From an uncultured Bacteroidales bacterium (GTDB lineage: Bacteria > Bacteroidota > Bacteroidia > Bacteroidales > Paludibacteraceae): a DNA stretch of 64,000 nt. Within the stretch, counting starts at the first letter, position 1. The number at the start of each line of letters is the position of its first letter. Under the pieces are notes generated by a model that was given only the letters and a program-made list of their open reading frames with translations, was not told the DNA's origin and made no database searches. The position numbers were made by a program, and so were the translations under genes. The DNA is taken from positions 1-64,000 of the forward strand of contig ONBO01000015.1 in NCBI GenBank assembly GCA_900316125.1, read 5' to 3'. Below, one piece after another: positions 36,537 to 48,023 of the stretch.

Positions 36537-37712
36537 ATGTTGAAATCATTTTTGCGTATACTTTATGTGTTGCTTGCCACGGCTATGTTGCTGACATCAT
36601 GCCGTGGTAAGGAACCTGTTCAGCCTGACCCTGAGGTTGACCCTGTTACGCCGCCTGACGCAAGTGCGGAGTGTGAGGGTTTCTACTTGCTTAATCAAGG
36701 CAATATGGGCTCAAACAAGGCCACTTTGGACTACTTTAGCTACACCACGGGCACATATAGCCGTAATATCTATCCTGACCGTAATCCTGGTGTGGTAAAG
36801 GAGCTCGGCGATGTGGGTAATGACCTGCAGATTTACGGTGGCAAGATGTACGCTGTGATTAACTGCTCTAACCTTGTGGAGATTATGGACGCGGCCACTG
36901 CGGTTCATATAACTGCCATAAGCATACCTAACTGCCGTTACATTGCTTTCTATAACGGCAAGGCATACGTTACATCATACGCTGGTGCCAAGTCAATTGG
37001 GGATGAGGAGATTGGCTATGTGGCAGAGATAGACACTGTAACTCTCACTCTTACAGGTCGCAGATGTAATGTTGGCTATAATCCTGACGGCATAGCCGTA
37101 CTTGACGGTAAGGCATACGTGGCTAACTCAGGCGGCTACCTACAGCCTGAGTATGATGACCGCCTCTCCATTATTGACCTTGCCTCCATGACTGAGATTA
37201 AGAAGGTGGAGCATCTGCTCACTAATATGGACCGTGTGGCTGTAAGTTCTGACGGACTGCTCTATATAACATCCAGAGGTAACTACCATGCGTACCCACA
37301 ACATGACCCACCGCTGCCGTACATACCTCCTACGGTTATTGCATGGGATCCTAAAACGGAGACCATAGTGAAGGATTACGGCATTGGTGCGTCTAATATC
37401 TGTATGTCTGGAGACTCCTGCTACGTGATATACACTGATTTTATGAGCGAGACTGGCTATAAGATAATCAACACAAAAGCCAAGGCTGTTGTATCTGAGA
37501 ACTTTATAAAGGACGGCACTGATGCTAAGATACGTGTGCCGTACGCCATAGGGGTGTATCGTCATGCTGGAGAGTTTATGATTGGGGACGCTACAGATTT
37601 TGTATCGCCTGGAGTGCTCTACTACTTTAATGCAGACGGCACTCTGAAATGGAAGACTGATACTGGTGACGCCCCTGCCTGCATTGCGTTTTTGAGAAAA
37701 AAAGGAGAATAA
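36537..37712 (+). CDS. btuG: BtuG-like cobamide-binding beta-propeller lipoprotein
   Basis: 391 residues. Lipobox MLLTSC (Cys 22) followed by a Pro/Asp-rich linker suggests surface display. The body is a seven-bladed YncE/DUF5074-like beta-propeller: GFYLLNQGNMGSNKATLDYF (about 48-67), DVGNDLQIYGGKMYAVIN, IPNCRYIAFYNGKAYVTSYA, NPDGIAVLDGKAYVANSGG. In Bacteroides thetaiotaomicron, BtuG is a surface lipoprotein that binds vitamin B12 extremely tightly and hands it to BtuB. The riboswitch upstream and the TonB-dependent receptor downstream support the same role here. The next gene starts 3 bases after the stop. Confidence 0.87.
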   Translation: MLKSFLRILYVLLATAMLLTSCRGKEPVQPDPEVDPVTPPDASAECEGFYLLNQGNMGSNKATLDYFSYTTGTYSRNIYPDRNPGVVKELGDVGNDLQIYGGKMYAVINCSNLVEIMDAATAVHITAISIPNCRYIAFYNGKAYVTSYAGAKSIGDEEIGYVAEIDTVTLTLTGRRCNVGYNPDGIAVLDGKAYVANSGGYLQPEYDDRLSIIDLASMTEIKKVEHLLTNMDRVAVSSDGLLYITSRGNYHAYPQHDPPLPYIPPTVIAWDPKTETIVKDYGIGASNICMSGDSCYVIYTDFMSETGYKIINTKAKAVVSENFIKDGTDAKIRVPYAIGVYRHAGEFMIGDATDFVSPGVLYYFNADGTLKWKTDTGDAPACIAFLRKKGE

Positions 37713-37715
37713 TAT

Positions 37716-38819
37716 ATGAAAAGACTTTTTACTCTGATTGTTACATTTTGTTATGTTGCAGCATTTGCTGTATCGCCGTATATAAACAAGGTTTATGAGT
37801 TTGTACCAGCCCCAGGCCAGTTTATAAATACTATGCCTGCATATACAGAGGGAGATACTGAGGCCTCTATGCTTGAAAAGGTTAATACTGCTCTTGTGGG
37901 TAGAGCGCCTGCTTCTCTGATATGCCTTGGGGCCTTTGGAGGCTACGTTACTGTGGGCTTTGACCACTCTATAGTGAACGTAGAGGGTCAGAAAGACTTT
38001 TTGGTGTATGGTAACGCCTTTGCCGGCAATGCTGAGCCAGGTGTTATTATGGTGATGCAAGATGAGAACGGCAACGGCCTGCCTGATGACACTTGGTATG
38101 AGATAGCCGGTAGCGAGTACGGCAATAAGAGCACTGTGCTGAATTATGAGATAACCTATTATAAACCCTCCGCCGAGGATGACGCCGCAACAATTGCCAT
38201 AGATGAATATATCCGTTGGACGGACAACCTCGGCGGAGAAGGGTTTATTCCTAAAAATACATACCATAAGCAGTCTTATTATCCGCAGTGGATTACTGAT
38301 GAGAGCTATACACTACGAGGCACTCTTCTCCCTAAAAATGCATTTTATGATGAGGGTAGCGAGATGTGGAAACTGCCTGCATTTGCTTACGGATATGCAG
38401 ATAATCAGAAAAATGATGATGAAAATGCTAAGATAGACATTTCCTGGGCTGTAAAGGCTGACGGCACTCCTGCCAACCTCTCACATATTGATTTTATACG
38501 CATACACAATGGTGAAAACCAGGTGTGCGGATTGTTAGGTGAAACCTCCACTGAGGTTTCCGGGGCAGAGGATCTGCATCCTGAGGCTTCTGCTGTGGAG
38601 GAGGCTGAGGCTGTAAGCTTTGTGCTTAACCCGTTCTCAGATGAGATTGTTCTGGTGGCCACACATCCTTGCTCCGCCGCTGTTTATGATCTTTGCGGCA
38701 AGTGCAGGCTTAACGCCACCCTTACAGAAGGTACAAACCGTATTCCTGCCTCTGACCTTGGCAAGGGTACATATATTCTACGCACAGACAACAAATCATA
38801 TAAAATTATCAAACTTTAA
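37716..38819 (+). CDS. Exported surface protein of the B12 operon with T9SS-like C-terminal domain
   Basis: 367 residues. A signal peptide (MKRLFTLIVTFCYVAAFAVS) starts the protein. The main domain (about 20-270) resembles proteins annotated as cell surface protein beside btuG in Bacteroides: VYEFVPAPGQFINTMP, ICLGAFGGYVTVGFDHSI, FLVYGNAFAGNAEPG, DENGNGLPDDTWYEIAG. The last 70 residues look like a T9SS type A sorting domain (AAVYDLCGKCRLNATLTEG, GKGTYILRTDNKSYKIIKL). It is packed between btuG (3 bases) and the DUF4465 gene (12 bases). A cobamide-binding or scaffold role is inferred from context only. Confidence 0.8.
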   Translation: MKRLFTLIVTFCYVAAFAVSPYINKVYEFVPAPGQFINTMPAYTEGDTEASMLEKVNTALVGRAPASLICLGAFGGYVTVGFDHSIVNVEGQKDFLVYGNAFAGNAEPGVIMVMQDENGNGLPDDTWYEIAGSEYGNKSTVLNYEITYYKPSAEDDAATIAIDEYIRWTDNLGGEGFIPKNTYHKQSYYPQWITDESYTLRGTLLPKNAFYDEGSEMWKLPAFAYGYADNQKNDDENAKIDISWAVKADGTPANLSHIDFIRIHNGENQVCGLLGETSTEVSGAEDLHPEASAVEEAEAVSFVLNPFSDEIVLVATHPCSAAVYDLCGKCRLNATLTEGTNRIPASDLGKGTYILRTDNKSYKIIKL

Positions 38820-38831
38820 AATCTTAAACTT

Positions 38832-39863
38832 ATGAAGAATTTTACAAAACTTTTACTCACTGCGCTTGTTGCAGTGTTCTCAGTAAATATGTTTGCTGAG
38901 AAAATTGTGCTGGATTTAACCAATCCAACTAACCCTGAGTCATGGACTTGGACAGAGAAGAACTATTGGGCAGACACCTACAATGAGACTGATTACACAT
39001 ATTGGGAGTCTCAGATTTTTGCGTTCTCTCATCTTATAGAAGGGGAGTCATACGGTGGAACATTTTATGATGGCTTTACGGTAAGTAAGAATGCTTCTGA
39101 TGCTAATATGGCTGAAGAAGAAGGAGGCTGGACTGCAAATCAGTGGGGTTGTATGGCTAAAGGCGGTATTGTGTCTGTAGAGGATGGTAAGCCTGTGTTT
39201 AGCGCAGACAAACCATATATTATAGCTTACTATAACAGCTGGAATATGGTGGGAGAGTCTTTGGACTTAATGTTTAATACAGGTGAGACATATAATGCCG
39301 TAGGTGTTTACGTAACCAACCACCCTTGGGCATACTACAATATTACAGAGGGTGGCTCCCCAGCTCGTAAACTTGACCAGGAGGGTGATTACTTCAAAAT
39401 TATAGCCACTGGTATGCTTGACGGCAGTGAAACCAACACAGCTGAGTTTATGCTTGCTGAGGTTAAGGATGGAGTGCTTAATGTGGTAAAAGAGTGGGAG
39501 TGGTTTGATCTCTCTGCTCTTGGAGAAGTGGATAACATCTACTTTACTATTGACGGTTCAGACAAGGGTATGTATGGAGTCAATACAGCAGCATATTTCT
39601 GTATGGATCGTTTGATTGTAGAGGGTGAAATTCCTACAGCCGTAGAGGAGAAGAAAGCAGAGAAGAGTGCAGAGGGCGCAGCCTACCGCATTGGCTCTAC
39701 CATCTATAGTATTGCAGAGGGCGCACAGGTATATGTATATAACCTTGGCGGTCAGCTTATAATCAACCAGACTGTAAACGGCGGCTCTATCACACTGCCA
39801 ACCGCTGCTCCATATTACATCACTAAGATTGTAACAGAAAGCGGTGTACAGACTGTTAGATAA
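38832..39863 (+). CDS. DUF4465 surface protein of the B12 operon
   Basis: 343 residues. A signal peptide ends at about MFAEK. The DUF4465 domain spans about residues 35-265 (YGGTFYDGFTVSKNASDANM; AVGVYVTNHPWAYYNITEGG; KEWEWFDLSALGEVDNIYFT; AYFCMDRLIVEG). The C-terminus (about 280-343) has a sorting-like fold, AQVYVYNLGGQLIINQTVNG, then YYITKIVTESGVQTVR. The giant first protein of this operon carries a second DUF4465 domain with the same WEWxDLSxLG motif. DUF4465 proteins often accompany BtuB/BtuG loci in Bacteroidales, but the ligand is not established. The TonB receptor starts directly after the stop codon in the same frame. Confidence 0.85.
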   Translation: MKNFTKLLLTALVAVFSVNMFAEKIVLDLTNPTNPESWTWTEKNYWADTYNETDYTYWESQIFAFSHLIEGESYGGTFYDGFTVSKNASDANMAEEEGGWTANQWGCMAKGGIVSVEDGKPVFSADKPYIIAYYNSWNMVGESLDLMFNTGETYNAVGVYVTNHPWAYYNITEGGSPARKLDQEGDYFKIIATGMLDGSETNTAEFMLAEVKDGVLNVVKEWEWFDLSALGEVDNIYFTIDGSDKGMYGVNTAAYFCMDRLIVEGEIPTAVEEKKAEKSAEGAAYRIGSTIYSIAEGAQVYVYNLGGQLIINQTVNGGSITLPTAAPYYITKIVTESGVQTVR

Positions 39864-41864
39864 TTGAGGAAACGTGCACTAATATTATTCTTGTTTGCGC
39901 TGCCGCTGTTTGCGGCAGCGCAACTTGATACTACCAAGGTATATCAGCTTGGTGAGGTGTGCTATTCCCCTAAGAGAATAAAGCGTGAGATAGTTCCGTA
40001 CCAAGGCATGGACTCCACCGTACTGGCAAACCTGAGCTGCCAGAGCGTGGCGGACGCCATACGTTACTTCTCAGGCGTGCAGATAAAGGACTACGGCGGT
40101 GTGGGCGGTCTCAAAACCATAAATGTGCGTAACATGGGTACCAACCAGATGGGCGTGTTCTATGACGGCATTCAGATTGGTAACGCTCAAAACGGGCAGG
40201 TGGATTTGGGGCGTTTCTCCCTTGATAACATCGAGGCTATAGACCTTTACAACGGACAGCGATGCACCGAACTTCAAAGCGCAAAAGACTACGGTGCGGC
40301 TGGCACCATATATCTCACTACCAAGAAACCGACCTTCAATTTTGACCGCAACTATAATCTTGACCTGAAGATGAAGGCGGGTAGTTTTGGGCTGGTGAAT
40401 CCAAGTTTTACCTATAATCAGAAGTTAGGCAAAAGCATTATACTTAATGTCAGCGCTGAGTACACTTACGCTGACGGTCGTTACAAGTTCCACTACAAGA
40501 AGGTTGACAAGACCGGCAAGGTGCTGTATGACACTGTGGCTGTGCGTGAGAACGCCGATATCACCGCTGTGCGCACTGAGGCGGCTCTCTTCGGCGATGT
40601 CAAAGATGGTGAGTGGAAGGTAAGGGTGTTTAACTATAATTCATATCGTGGCTTGCCAGGATATGTGGTACGTAACGTGTATGAACATAAGCAGCGCCAG
40701 TGGGATAACAACCTCTTTGCGCAAGCCTCATATAAGCAGACTTATTTGAAAGGTAAGTTGGGCTTTCAGGCTAATGCCAAATATGCGTATGACTATACTC
40801 GTTACTTGAACCCTGACCTCACGCTTCAATACATTGATGACAGCTATTATCAGCATGAGGCCTACGTATCCGGGGCGGTGAATTATAAGATTTTCAACTG
40901 GTGGAATGTATCTGTGGCCACGGACTTTCAGTATAACTATCTGGAGTCTGATGTAAGATATTTCTCATATCCGTCACGCTGTACGGAGCTGGTGGCGGTG
41001 GCTACCACGTTCAAGCACCCTAATGTGAAGTTTCAGGCGAGTGTGCTCGGCACGTTCACTCAGGAGAGCGTTAAGAGGGGCGAGGCTGGCAAGAACCATA
41101 ATGTGGTTACTCCGGCTGCCATCTTGAGTGTAAGACCATGGAGCCGTGTGCCGTTTGACATCCGTGCTTTTTACAAGCGCATTTTCCGTATGCCTACGTT
41201 CAATGACCTCTACTACAACAATATAGGCAATACAAAACTGGACCCTGAGTATGTGAACCAGTATGATTTGGGCGTAACGTACCAGTATACTGGAGCTGGA
41301 AGTGTCTTTGCTAACTTTGCGGTTCAGGCAGACGGCTACTACAACTACGTGGAGAACAAGATTGTGGCTATTCCTGCGGCAAACCTTTTCCGTTGGCAGA
41401 TGAAGAACTACGGCAAGGTGCAGATTTACGGTGTGGACGTATCGGTGGATTTGGGTCTGGAGTGGGCCACTCACTGGACTCTTGACCTGCGTCTGGCATA
41501 CTCTTACCAGGTGGCCGCCGATGTCAGCTACGACAAGGATAGCAAGTATTACGGCGGACAGCTGCCGTACACCCCTTGGCACAGCGGCTCTGCCACTGGC
41601 AACCTCTCTTACAAGGGCTTTAACCTCAACTACAGCTTTATCTACACGGGTGAGCGTTACGAATCATCGGCGAACATACCTGTAAACTATGTGCAGCCGT
41701 GGTACACGCATGATATCGCGTTCTCTTACTCTCATACTTTCAGCCGATGCAAGCTGAAAGCCTCCATACAGGTGAACAACCTTCTCAACCAGCAGTATGA
41801 GGTTGTAAAGAGCTATCCAATGCCCGGTACAAACTTCAGGGCGATACTTAATTTTGTGTTATAA
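39864..41864 (+). CDS. btuB: BtuB-like TonB-dependent outer-membrane cobamide receptor
   Basis: 666 residues, the size class of BtuB receptors rather than SusC. The only plausible start is TTG at 39864, immediately after the TAA of the DUF4465 gene, because a clean signal peptide (RKRALILFLFALPLFAAAQ) follows. A TonB-box-like segment (KVYQLGEVCYSPKR) and plug domain (VADAIRYFSGVQIKDYGGVG, KTINVRNMGTNQMGVFYDGI) precede the barrel, which ends in an aromatic strand (NFRAILNFVL). The B12 riboswitch and BtuG-like gene in the same operon make cobamides the likely substrate. The next gene, mfd, has its own promoter. Confidence 0.88.
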   Translation: MRKRALILFLFALPLFAAAQLDTTKVYQLGEVCYSPKRIKREIVPYQGMDSTVLANLSCQSVADAIRYFSGVQIKDYGGVGGLKTINVRNMGTNQMGVFYDGIQIGNAQNGQVDLGRFSLDNIEAIDLYNGQRCTELQSAKDYGAAGTIYLTTKKPTFNFDRNYNLDLKMKAGSFGLVNPSFTYNQKLGKSIILNVSAEYTYADGRYKFHYKKVDKTGKVLYDTVAVRENADITAVRTEAALFGDVKDGEWKVRVFNYNSYRGLPGYVVRNVYEHKQRQWDNNLFAQASYKQTYLKGKLGFQANAKYAYDYTRYLNPDLTLQYIDDSYYQHEAYVSGAVNYKIFNWWNVSVATDFQYNYLESDVRYFSYPSRCTELVAVATTFKHPNVKFQASVLGTFTQESVKRGEAGKNHNVVTPAAILSVRPWSRVPFDIRAFYKRIFRMPTFNDLYYNNIGNTKLDPEYVNQYDLGVTYQYTGAGSVFANFAVQADGYYNYVENKIVAIPAANLFRWQMKNYGKVQIYGVDVSVDLGLEWATHWTLDLRLAYSYQVAADVSYDKDSKYYGGQLPYTPWHSGSATGNLSYKGFNLNYSFIYTGERYESSANIPVNYVQPWYTHDIAFSYSHTFSRCKLKASIQVNNLLNQQYEVVKSYPMPGTNFRAILNFVL

Positions 41865-41884
41865 CAGTTTTTTTTGTATCTTCG
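41853..41884 (+). promoter_or_regulatory. mfd promoter
   Basis: TTTG at 41853-41856 (inside the end of btuB), 20-base spacer, TATCTTCG at 41877-41884 (one mismatch). Leader of about 23 nt. Confidence 0.6.
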
Positions 41885-41911
41885 CAGTGTTAAAGCGGAA
41901 ATGTCCTAAAC

Positions 41912-44900
41912 ATGGACATTAAGGAGTTTCAAAAATACGCAGACCACAGTCCCGTGAAGAAGGGTGTGGACGAGTGGCTTGAGAGCAGACAGAAGAACCT
42001 TTTCATAAAGGGGCTTATAGGTTCCGCTCCGGCTGTTTTTTTGCACAATGCCGGCATCGGCGCAGGTAGGAGTGTAATCTTTGTTCTCCACGATGAAGAA
42101 GAGGCGGGCTATTTCTACAATGACCTGCAACAGTATGAAGAAGCAGATAAGGTCTTCTACTTTCCGTCATCATACAAGAAACGCATAAAGGAGGGCATGC
42201 AGAAGGACGCTGCAAACCAGGTGTTGCGCACGGAGGCCCTTAACGTATGCAACTCATCAGAGTGCTGGGCCATGGTCACATACCCACAGGCTCTGGCAGA
42301 GAAGGTTGTGAGCCGTAAGAACCTCAGCTCAGAGACTCTGCACTTAAGCGTGGGAGAGAAGGTGGATTTGCAGTTTGTTATAGACACCCTAACGGAATAT
42401 GGATTTGAGCAGACAGACTTTGTATATGAGCCGGGGCAGTTCTCAGTGAGAGGCAGCCTTATAGACGTATTCTCCTACTCAAATGACCTGCCATACCGCA
42501 TAGATTTCTGGGGCGACGATATTGACACCATCCGCAGCTTTGATATTGAGAACCAGCTGTCCGTGGCATCGCTGGACAAGGTGTCAATCATTTCAAATAC
42601 AGTGAATGAGACGGTGGAGAATCTGGTGCCGATAACAGAGTTTATGCGTGATGACACCGTGATATGCCTTTTTGACGCAAAGTTCACATTTGATACAATA
42701 GAGCAGGTGAGCGGTGCAAACCCAGACTCGGAGAGCTTTATAACAGGCTCTGATTTTGAGGCTTTTACACGTGAGCACAAGACACTGGAGATAGGCAGTT
42801 CCAACTACTTCAAGACAAGGAACACACTGGAGGCGCGCCAAGCCCCTCACCCAGTCTTCCACAAGAACTTTGAGTTTGCGGCATCTGACTTTAAGAGCCG
42901 CCAGTTAGACGGCTACAAGGTGTATGTGCTGAGTGACAATCCCAAGCAGACGGAGCGTCTGAAAGACATATTTGAAGACAAGCAGTACAACATAAAGTTC
43001 CTGCCTGTGACATCCGCCCTGCATGAAGGGTTCATTGACCATGACCTGAAGATATGCGTATACACTGACCATCAGATATTTGACCGTTTCCACAAATACT
43101 CGCTCAAGTCAAACAAGACACGTGCCGGCAAGGTCGTGCTCTCTCTTAAGGAGTTGATGCAGTTCCAGATAGGTGACTATATAGTTCACGTGGACCACGG
43201 CGTAGGCAAGTTTGGCGGACTCATACGCATGGAGACAGGTGGTAAGGTGCAGGAGATGATAAAACTCATATTCAAAGATGATGACATCATCTTTGTAAAT
43301 ATACACTCCATACACCGCATATCCAAGTTCAAAGGCCGTGAAGGAGAGGCGCCACGCCTCAACAAGCTTGGCAGTGCAGCCTGGAGCAACCTCAAGCAGA
43401 AGACCAAGAGCAAAGTCAAGGACATTGCCCGTGAACTTATATTGCTCTACGCCACTCGCAAGCAGGAGGAGGGCTTCCGCTACTCACCAGACAGTTATCT
43501 GCAGCAGGAGCTGGAGTCATCATTCCTCTATGAGGACACTCCAGACCAGAGCAAGGCCACCATAGCAGTAAAGGAGGATATGGAGAGCAGCAAGCCTATG
43601 GACCGCCTTATCTGCGGCGATGTGGGCTTTGGCAAGACTGAGATAGCCATACGAGCGGCTTTCAAGGCAGCCACAGACGGCAAACAGGTGGCAGTACTTG
43701 TGCCAACCACAGTGCTTGCGTTCCAGCACTACAAGAGTTTCAGCCGCCGCCTCAAGCGTTTCCCATGCAAAGTGGATTACCTGAGCCGAGCCCGCAAGGC
43801 GGCAGACATAAAAGAGATAAAAAAGGAGACAGAAGAGGGCAAGATAGACATACTCATAGGCACCCACAAACTACTCAGCAAAGACCTTAAGTTCAAGGAT
43901 CTAGGTCTATTGATAATAGATGAGGAGCAGAAGTTCGGAGTAAGCGCCAAGGAGAAACTGCGCCAGATGCGCGCCTCTGTTGACACTCTCACCCTTACTG
44001 CCACCCCAATACCACGAACCCTGCAGTTCTCACTCATGGGAGCCAGAGACCTCTCCATAATAGCCACCCCTCCGCCTAACCGCTACCCTGTACAGACAGA
44101 ACTTATAGGCATGGATGATGACATAATAAAAGAGGCCATAGAGTTTGAGATAAGCCGAGGCGGGCAGGTGTTCTTTGTGAACAACCGCATTTCAAACCTG
44201 CCGGAGCTTGAGCTGTACCTTAAAAGACTGGTGCCACAGGCCCGCATCTGCGTGGGGCACGGCCAGATGGACAGTGAGAAACTTGAGGAGATTCTTCTTA
44301 ATTTCATAAACGGCGAGTATGACATACTGCTTGCCACAAGCATAATAGAGTCTGGTGTTGACATCCCTAACGTGAACACTATGTTCATTAACAGTGCGCA
44401 GCACTTCGGCCTTAGTGACCTGCATCAGCTGCGCGGACGTGTGGGACGTACAAACAAGAAAGCCTTCTGCTACCTTATTACACCGCCTCTCAGCACACTG
44501 CCATCAGATTCCCGCCGCCGTTTGCAGGCCATAGAGAACTTTGCGGACCTTGGCAGCGGCATACACATAGCAATGCAGGATCTTGACATACGTGGTGCAG
44601 GAAACATCTTAGGCGGCGAGCAGAGCGGCTTCATCGCTGACCTTGGATTTGAGACTTACCACCGCATACTTGACGAGGCTATCTATGAGCTGAAGCACGT
44701 GGAGTTCAAAGATGTGTTTGCGGAAGAGATAAAGAAAGAGGACAAAGTCTACGCCACAGACTGCGTGTTTGAGTCTGACCTTGAGTTGCTCTTCCCAGCT
44801 GAATATATTGAGAGCATATCTGAGCGTATGGATTTGTATCGCCGTCTTGATGACATCAAGACCGAGGATAAATTGGCTGCCTTTGAGAAGGAGCTTGAAG

Positions 44901-45208
44901 ACCGTTTCGGCCCTATTCCTGATGTGGCACGCGAGCTTATCAGCGTGGTGCGTCTGCGCTGGCTCTGCATGAAGTGCGGCATTGAAAAGGCAACGTTAAA
45001 AAATGAACGCCTCACGCTATACTTTATAAGCAATCCTGACTCTATCTACTATCAGTCAGATAACTTTAACCGCGTTCTGCTCTACGCCATGAACCATGAA
45101 CAAACCACCCAGTTCAAAGATGATGGAGCCAAACGCTACATGACAGTTCGTCGCATCCAGACCATTGCGGATGCGCTGAAATGCCTGCAAACTATAGTCC
45201 AGAATTGA
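41912..45208 (+). CDS. mfd: Transcription-repair coupling factor
   Basis: 1098 residues, standard for Mfd. The UvrB-homology N-terminal part includes FVYEPGQFSVRGSLIDVFSY; the RNA polymerase interaction (CarD-like) domain includes IGDYIVHVDHGVGKFGGL; the RecG-like translocase has Walker A GDVGFGKTEIA, motif II LIIDEEQKFGV, motif III LTATPIPRTL, and motif VI QLRGRVGRTNKKAFCY; the C-terminal TRCF domain follows. It removes RNA polymerase stalled at DNA lesions and recruits UvrA. The last 17 bases overlap the convergent TIGR02757 gene. Cytoplasmic; own promoter. Confidence 0.97.
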   Translation: MDIKEFQKYADHSPVKKGVDEWLESRQKNLFIKGLIGSAPAVFLHNAGIGAGRSVIFVLHDEEEAGYFYNDLQQYEEADKVFYFPSSYKKRIKEGMQKDAANQVLRTEALNVCNSSECWAMVTYPQALAEKVVSRKNLSSETLHLSVGEKVDLQFVIDTLTEYGFEQTDFVYEPGQFSVRGSLIDVFSYSNDLPYRIDFWGDDIDTIRSFDIENQLSVASLDKVSIISNTVNETVENLVPITEFMRDDTVICLFDAKFTFDTIEQVSGANPDSESFITGSDFEAFTREHKTLEIGSSNYFKTRNTLEARQAPHPVFHKNFEFAASDFKSRQLDGYKVYVLSDNPKQTERLKDIFEDKQYNIKFLPVTSALHEGFIDHDLKICVYTDHQIFDRFHKYSLKSNKTRAGKVVLSLKELMQFQIGDYIVHVDHGVGKFGGLIRMETGGKVQEMIKLIFKDDDIIFVNIHSIHRISKFKGREGEAPRLNKLGSAAWSNLKQKTKSKVKDIARELILLYATRKQEEGFRYSPDSYLQQELESSFLYEDTPDQSKATIAVKEDMESSKPMDRLICGDVGFGKTEIAIRAAFKAATDGKQVAVLVPTTVLAFQHYKSFSRRLKRFPCKVDYLSRARKAADIKEIKKETEEGKIDILIGTHKLLSKDLKFKDLGLLIIDEEQKFGVSAKEKLRQMRASVDTLTLTATPIPRTLQFSLMGARDLSIIATPPPNRYPVQTELIGMDDDIIKEAIEFEISRGGQVFFVNNRISNLPELELYLKRLVPQARICVGHGQMDSEKLEEILLNFINGEYDILLATSIIESGVDIPNVNTMFINSAQHFGLSDLHQLRGRVGRTNKKAFCYLITPPLSTLPSDSRRRLQAIENFADLGSGIHIAMQDLDIRGAGNILGGEQSGFIADLGFETYHRILDEAIYELKHVEFKDVFAEEIKKEDKVYATDCVFESDLELLFPAEYIESISERMDLYRRLDDIKTEDKLAAFEKELEDRFGPIPDVARELISVVRLRWLCMKCGIEKATLKNERLTLYFISNPDSIYYQSDNFNRVLLYAMNHEQTTQFKDDGAKRYMTVRRIQTIADALKCLQTIVQN

Positions 45209-45953
45209 TTCCTGCCCCAAAAAGAGCAAAGTCAAAGCGAGTGGGATCAGACGGGTCTAGGAGGCGTAGGTTTGCAGTTATCTCCTCCACGGCCTTCCAG
45301 TCATTCTGCTTGCGTTTAAGAAGTCCAAGCTTACGGCCGATGTTACCACTGTGCACATCAAGCGGCAGGTAAAGCGCTGAGGCTGGTATTGAGTCCCAGA
45401 TGCCAAAATCAACACCGCTAGCATCTTTTCTGACCATCCAGCGCAGATACATGCAGAGCCTTTTACAGGCAGCACCCTTGACTATTGAAGATATGTGTTT
45501 GTCTGCGTGCGGATTATGTTCAGTGCTCAGAAACTCCGTGCGGAACTGAGCAAGTATGGTTCTTATGTCTTTAGACTGGGCGTACGAGCCTTCAAAGAAT
45601 CTTCCTATGCTGCCATATTTTTGGCAGATGCCGCGCATCATAAGTATAAAAGCTGCAAAATCCTCTCCGCTAAAGGTGCGGTGTACAAATGTCTTCAACC
45701 CCTCAATATCCTTGTCAGACGCCTCTGTTACAAACTTGTATGGCTCACGTCCGAGATAATCCATCATGCGGTTCGCACTCTTTACTATAGCCTTGCGGTT
45801 GCCCCACGCTATGGTTGAGGCAAGCAGACCGCTCACCTCAATATCCTCCTTGCGGCTGAATGAGTGAGGTATGCTTATAGGGTCAGGCGCAATAAACTCC
45901 GGCGTGTTGTATCTTGCGTAAAGCGTTTCAAGAAGGTCTTTCATAACTTTCAT
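45192..45953 (-). CDS. TIGR02757 family protein (DUF2400)
   Basis: 253 residues, matching the TIGR02757/DUF2400 family found in Bacteroidetes. Characteristic segments: DPISIPHSFSRKEDIEVSGL, LASTIAWGNRKAIVKSANRM, CKRLCMYLRWMVRKDASGVD, DVHSGNIGRKLGLLKRKQND. The family has a helix-hairpin-helix DNA-glycosylase-like character (KRLCMYLRWM and the HxGN region), but no confirmed activity is known to me. Convergent with mfd, overlapping it by 17 bases with no terminator in between, so the two transcripts would form antisense tails. A second in-frame ATG three codons later (45944) is possible. Confidence 0.88.
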   Translation of the reverse strand: MKVMKDLLETLYARYNTPEFIAPDPISIPHSFSRKEDIEVSGLLASTIAWGNRKAIVKSANRMMDYLGREPYKFVTEASDKDIEGLKTFVHRTFSGEDFAAFILMMRGICQKYGSIGRFFEGSYAQSKDIRTILAQFRTEFLSTEHNPHADKHISSIVKGAACKRLCMYLRWMVRKDASGVDFGIWDSIPASALYLPLDVHSGNIGRKLGLLKRKQNDWKAVEEITANLRLLDPSDPTRFDFALFGAGINSGL

Positions 45954-45977
45954 TTCAAAGTGCGAAGTTACAAAATT

Positions 45978-46008
45978 TTTGCCATCTCAGAAATTTATCT
46001 TATATTCG
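45978..46008 (+). promoter_or_regulatory. GH97 gene promoter
   Basis: TTTG at 45978-45981, 19-base spacer, TATATTCG at 46001-46008 (one mismatch). It is still intact although the gene downstream is broken. Confidence 0.65.
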
Positions 46009-46027
46009 CAGAAGATAATCACTTCCT

Positions 46028-47886
<1,859 letters not shown>

Positions 47887-47985
47887 CGAAGATATAAATT
47901 AGGTTCAAGAATTTTCAAGGTCAAAATTTTTGACCCTGAACTGCAATGATATTAAAAATCGTGATATGAAAAAAACATAAAAAAT

Positions 47986-48017
47986 TATGCAATCATTTTA
48001 AATTATTTGTACATTTG
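47986..48017 (+). promoter_or_regulatory. Promoter of the structured RNA
   Basis: TACATTTG at 48010-48017 is an exact TAnnTTTG box; TATG at 47986-47989 stands 20 bases upstream in place of TTTG. Predicted start about 48022-48024. Confidence 0.65.
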
Positions 48018-48023
48018 CAACCA

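Noticed and set aside
37140..38267. 375-residue minus-strand ORF antisense to btuG and the next gene
   Set aside because: Length is striking, but both plus-strand genes show signal peptides and family motifs, and the antisense product has no recognisable domain.
39864..41864. SusC-type glycan transporter instead of BtuB
   Set aside because: The receptor is only 666 residues, lacks the CarboxypepD_reg domain and a SusD partner, and sits in a B12 riboswitch operon with btuG.
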